In this document: positions 61,809 through 64,000 of the stretch, piece after piece | Position numbering within the stretch: the stretch's first letter is position 1 | Layout of the letters: every line of letters begins with the position of its first letter | Origin: an uncultured Lachnospiraceae bacterium | Lineage (GTDB): Bacteria > Bacillota > Clostridia > Lachnospirales > Lachnospiraceae | Length of the DNA stretch: 64,000 bases | Assembly: GCA_910579275.1 (NCBI GenBank) | Contig: CAJTTO010000008.1 | Coordinates: 41,552-105,551 of the forward strand | Direction: 5' to 3' | The notes under the pieces: model-generated | Told to the model about the DNA's origin: nothing | Databases searched by the model: none | What the model saw: only the letters and a program-made list of their open reading frames with translations | Program-made: the position numbers and the translations under genes

Positions 61809-62429
61809 TTATATCGGGTTTGTCTTTTCAACGGTATCAGAAGTCTTCATCTCCCTTGCCTGTGCCGCTGCAACTGCCTTATCCATCACTGCGTCGACAG
61901 TGTCCTGATGTCCCATCACAAAGAAAATATCATTCCCGAACAGCGCAGAGCTCTGCTTCTCTGCCGTAACACATATCCACTTCGCAGGATTAATCTTTTC
62001 CATAAGCTGCTGCCTGATACTCTCCGCATCTGCATCATCTGTTGTTCTAATGTACACAGCACTGTATGCTGTCGAGGTCATCATGGATTCGGACAGATAC
62101 ACGCCCGCTATCCCGGTCGTATCCGTAAGCCCTGTGTGGTATGACATCATGTCATTGTCATTGATGTCAAGCTCATTCGTCATAACCTCCATAGGGAGCA
62201 GATCCTCTGCTACTCCCCCATAAACCTCGTCAAAAAACGCCGACACTTCATCGACATTCTCTAAATGCACCATTCCGGCAGAATCCGGCGCGGCCTCTGT
62301 CGATACTTCATCCGAATTTCTGTCCGCACTGTTGCCGCACCCTGTCAGCATTGTCATGGAAAGCGCCATTGCCACAGCCGCAATTCCCACTTTGTTCCCA
62401 ATTGTTCCTCTTTTCATAAAACATTTCAT
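61809..62429 (-). CDS. DUF4358-like lipoprotein
   Basis: A ~206-residue protein with a signal peptide and lipobox (MTMLTGCGNSA), then a soluble domain with TNELDINDNDMMSYHTGLTDTTGIAGVYLSES and AVYIRTTDDADAESIRQQLMEKI, which resembles DUF4358 lipoproteins of Lachnospiraceae. Such genes often lie next to MBOAT/AlgX O-acetylation genes, as here. Function unknown. GGAGGATT lies somewhat far upstream of the chosen ATG. Confidence 0.75.
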   Translation of the reverse strand: MKCFMKRGTIGNKVGIAAVAMALSMTMLTGCGNSADRNSDEVSTEAAPDSAGMVHLENVDEVSAFFDEVYGGVAEDLLPMEVMTNELDINDNDMMSYHTGLTDTTGIAGVYLSESMMTSTAYSAVYIRTTDDADAESIRQQLMEKINPAKWICVTAEKQSSALFGNDIFFVMGHQDTVDAVMDKAVAAAQAREMKTSDTVEKTNPI

Positions 62430-62553
62430 AACAGGTAATCCTCCTTTTCCCATGTGAAACAGTGCTTATGCACCATTCCTATTATTTCCCTGATTTCTGA
62501 TAACTATTCAACAGAATGGTTACTGTACGCTCCATTCCGGTGCGTAATCGTTT

Positions 62554-63249
62554 TCATTTTACGATACGGTAGCTGATCTCCTCGGTATCTTCCTTTTGCA
62601 ATGTCAAATCGTATATGCTGCCTTTCTCAAGTCCTTCTCCCGCGCCATCCGTCATCATTTCCGTTATCCGGATTTCGCTGTTCTCAGCCAATGACAGACT
62701 TTCGGATTCCACCACTTTTGCCATATAGACAATCTGACTGCTTTTCCTCACATCAACCTCTACAATTTCCACTTTTACCAAAAATACATCCGGCTCCGAT
62801 GCCATTGTAATTTCTGCTGTATCACCTCCGTCAAATGCCGCTTCCATGGCTGCGGTATCCGCAGCACTGTCCACACTGTTTTCGGCAGCGCCGCCGGCAG
62901 CATCAAACAAAGCAGCCTGATTGTCTGTCACAAAGCGCTCCTCTTTGCCATAGCCTTCTTCTACGCTTTCTGCAGCAGCCTGCGGAGCAGCTGCCATATC
63001 GTTTCCCGTTCCCTTGCTTTCCCACATCCCGCCTGTATGTGCCTTCATCACAGGAATCACCAATCCGACGCACACACATGCCGCAGCCACAGTAGCCCAG
63101 ATTTTTATGGAAAAAATGTTCTTTTTCTTTGTCTTACAGGCAATGCCGCTGCTGTCCTTATCGTCCAGCCCTGCTTCGATGCGCGCCCACAAGTCCGGCA
63201 CCTCACAGTTCACAAGTACCCTGTACTCCTTTTCCAAATCCTTACTCAT
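62554..63249 (-). CDS. Membrane anti-sigma factor
   Basis: A ~231-residue protein: a cytoplasmic ~45 residues (LEKEYRVLVNCEVPDLWARIEAGLD), a membrane helix (IWATVAAACVCVGLVIPVM), then an Ala/Asp/Glu-rich extracellular linker and a small beta-rich C-terminal domain. No zinc-finger (HxxxCxxC) is present. The gene overlaps the ECF sigma stop by 8 nt, which marks it as its probable anti-sigma factor. Confidence 0.75.
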   Translation of the reverse strand: MSKDLEKEYRVLVNCEVPDLWARIEAGLDDKDSSGIACKTKKKNIFSIKIWATVAAACVCVGLVIPVMKAHTGGMWESKGTGNDMAAAPQAAAESVEEGYGKEERFVTDNQAALFDAAGGAAENSVDSAADTAAMEAAFDGGDTAEITMASEPDVFLVKVEIVEVDVRKSSQIVYMAKVVESESLSLAENSEIRITEMMTDGAGEGLEKGSIYDLTLQKEDTEEISYRIVK

Positions 63250-63775
63250 AACCACATCTCCTTAATTTCTTGATTGCATTCTGATACCGCCAGGTTATTG
63301 TTCCAAGTGGGATTTTCAATAGTTTTGCTATTTCCTGAAAAGTCATTTCGCCCATTATTTTGAGGTTCACGACCTCCCGCTCATCAGGCTTTAGCGTTTC
63401 CAGCGCCTGTTTAAGGCTCATATCCGCTATTACCTCCTGCTCGACGCATTCAGCCGAGGCACCCTCCGCAGCCAAATCCGAGCAGTCCTCTGACGGCACC
63501 TCCCGCCTCTGTTTTCTGAGTAAGTCTATCGCCATGTTCCTTGCAATCGTCGCCATCCAAGCCTTATGTCCGTTCCCTCCGTGATATGTATCTGCAAGCC
63601 GCCACAGTTTTATAAAAAATTCACTGGTCACATCCTCTGCATCCTCACGGTTCGACACAACTTGAAACACCACGGAGTATATGTACCCTATATACGCCTC
63701 GTAAATCTCATGCAGCGCGTTTTTGTCACCGGATTTCATGCGCTCCATGCATTCACCAAACTGCTTTTCCTCCAC
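63242..63775 (-). CDS. ECF-type RNA polymerase sigma factor
   Basis: A 177-residue protein: region 2 (HEIYEAYIGYIYSVVFQVVSNREDAEDVTSEFFIKLWRLADTY..HKAWMATIARNMAIDLLRKQRRE) and region 4 (LKPDEREVVNLKIMGEMTFQEIAKLLKIPLGTITWRYQNAIKKLRR). It overlaps its putative anti-sigma gene. AGGAG precedes the ATG. The sigma-target genes are unknown. Confidence 0.93.
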   Translation of the reverse strand: MEEKQFGECMERMKSGDKNALHEIYEAYIGYIYSVVFQVVSNREDAEDVTSEFFIKLWRLADTYHGGNGHKAWMATIARNMAIDLLRKQRREVPSEDCSDLAAEGASAECVEQEVIADMSLKQALETLKPDEREVVNLKIMGEMTFQEIAKLLKIPLGTITWRYQNAIKKLRRCGYE

Positions 63776-64000
63776 ATTTTCTCCTCTCTGGTAAAACGTT
63801 TAAAACCTCCTATAATCTATATACGTTTTTCCAACTGTTTTTTATGGTTATTTTTACACAGCGAAAGGAGCCTTTTGCCAAAAGCCCCTTCCCTATGCTA
63901 TACCGCCGGTCGAAAAGACTGACCGCCCAGTATAATGTGATGCATACAGCCGCATAAGGAAATATGCCGCTTCGCGGCTGCGGCTGGCGCAATACTCACG
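63776..64000. other. Upstream region with hairpins at window edge
   Basis: No gene is supported. A GAAAGGAGCCTTTTG/CAAAAGCCCCTTCC hairpin lies at about 63862-63892, and smaller stems (CGGTC/GACTG; GCCGC-TTCG-GCGGC) follow. They may be a terminator of a gene outside the window or part of the sigma operon leader. Confidence 0.35.

Overview
The window looks like the chromosome of an anaerobic, spore-forming Firmicute, most likely a Lachnospiraceae-type gut clostridium. Support comes from a glutamate-synthase-linked [FeFe] hydrogenase, a GerMN lipoprotein, a BclA-like collagen/exosporium-type gene, BlaI/BlaR1-type sensing, several two-component systems and ECF sigma/anti-sigma pairs, and strong GGAGG ribosome binding sites. 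No rRNA, tRNA or CRISPR array was seen.

Layout. 1-5.3 kb: a minus-strand cluster comEA, response regulator, histidine kinase, GerMN lipoprotein, comEC (cut by the window edge). 5.4-6.8 kb: a DUF4422 glycan gene between two copies of a dispersed repeat. 6.9-11.1 kb: a zinc-ribbon gene and the two-gene hydrogenase operon with a clear promoter and palindromic operator. 11.2-18.6 kb: M18 aminopeptidase, chemoreceptor, DMT exporter, WYL and AraC regulators, a MATE relic and small genes. 18.9-22 kb: a two-component system with a secreted protein that shares a promoter box with it. 22-25.4 kb: a BlaI/BlaR1-like pair whose sensor carries an expanded minisatellite. 25.4-29.5 kb: a sucrose/alpha-glucan cluster (LacI regulator, amylosucrase-like enzyme, His-less HPr-like protein) and a sugar acetyltransferase. 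29.9-33.6 kb: an AT-rich graveyard with a KilA-N gene and relics of integrase, HTH, HAD, GNAT and AraC genes. 33.7-40.2 kb: GntR-ABC transporter operon, AI-2E-family permease, chemoreceptor, and an ECF sigma with an RsgI-like anti-sigma factor. 40.3-42.4 kb: a secreted Cys/His tandem-repeat protein and a collagen-like gene with an in-frame TGA. 42.5-50.1 kb: MacB-type ABC exporter, AAA-ATPase/PD-(D/E)XK protein, and an AgrC/AgrA-like pair. 50.3-55.6 kb: a giant secreted multidomain protein. 56-64 kb: azlCD, GH51 arabinofuranosidase, an MBOAT/AlgX-like O-acetylation pair, a lipoprotein, and a second ECF sigma/anti-sigma pair.

The most notable signal is a family of 137-190 bp non-coding elements (five full copies plus fragments) with GTAACAGTTCAG inverted termini, internal hairpins and 8-bp target duplications readable at every full copy. 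This is a MITE family whose termini and duplication length resemble IS66-type transposition. All five copies lie in the same orientation. One copy has replaced the C-terminus of the giant secreted protein and another supplies the stop codon of the DUF4422 gene; in both cases the ancestral stop can be reconstructed. Functionally the region is an accessory, surface- and signalling-rich chromosome segment rather than a single pathway.
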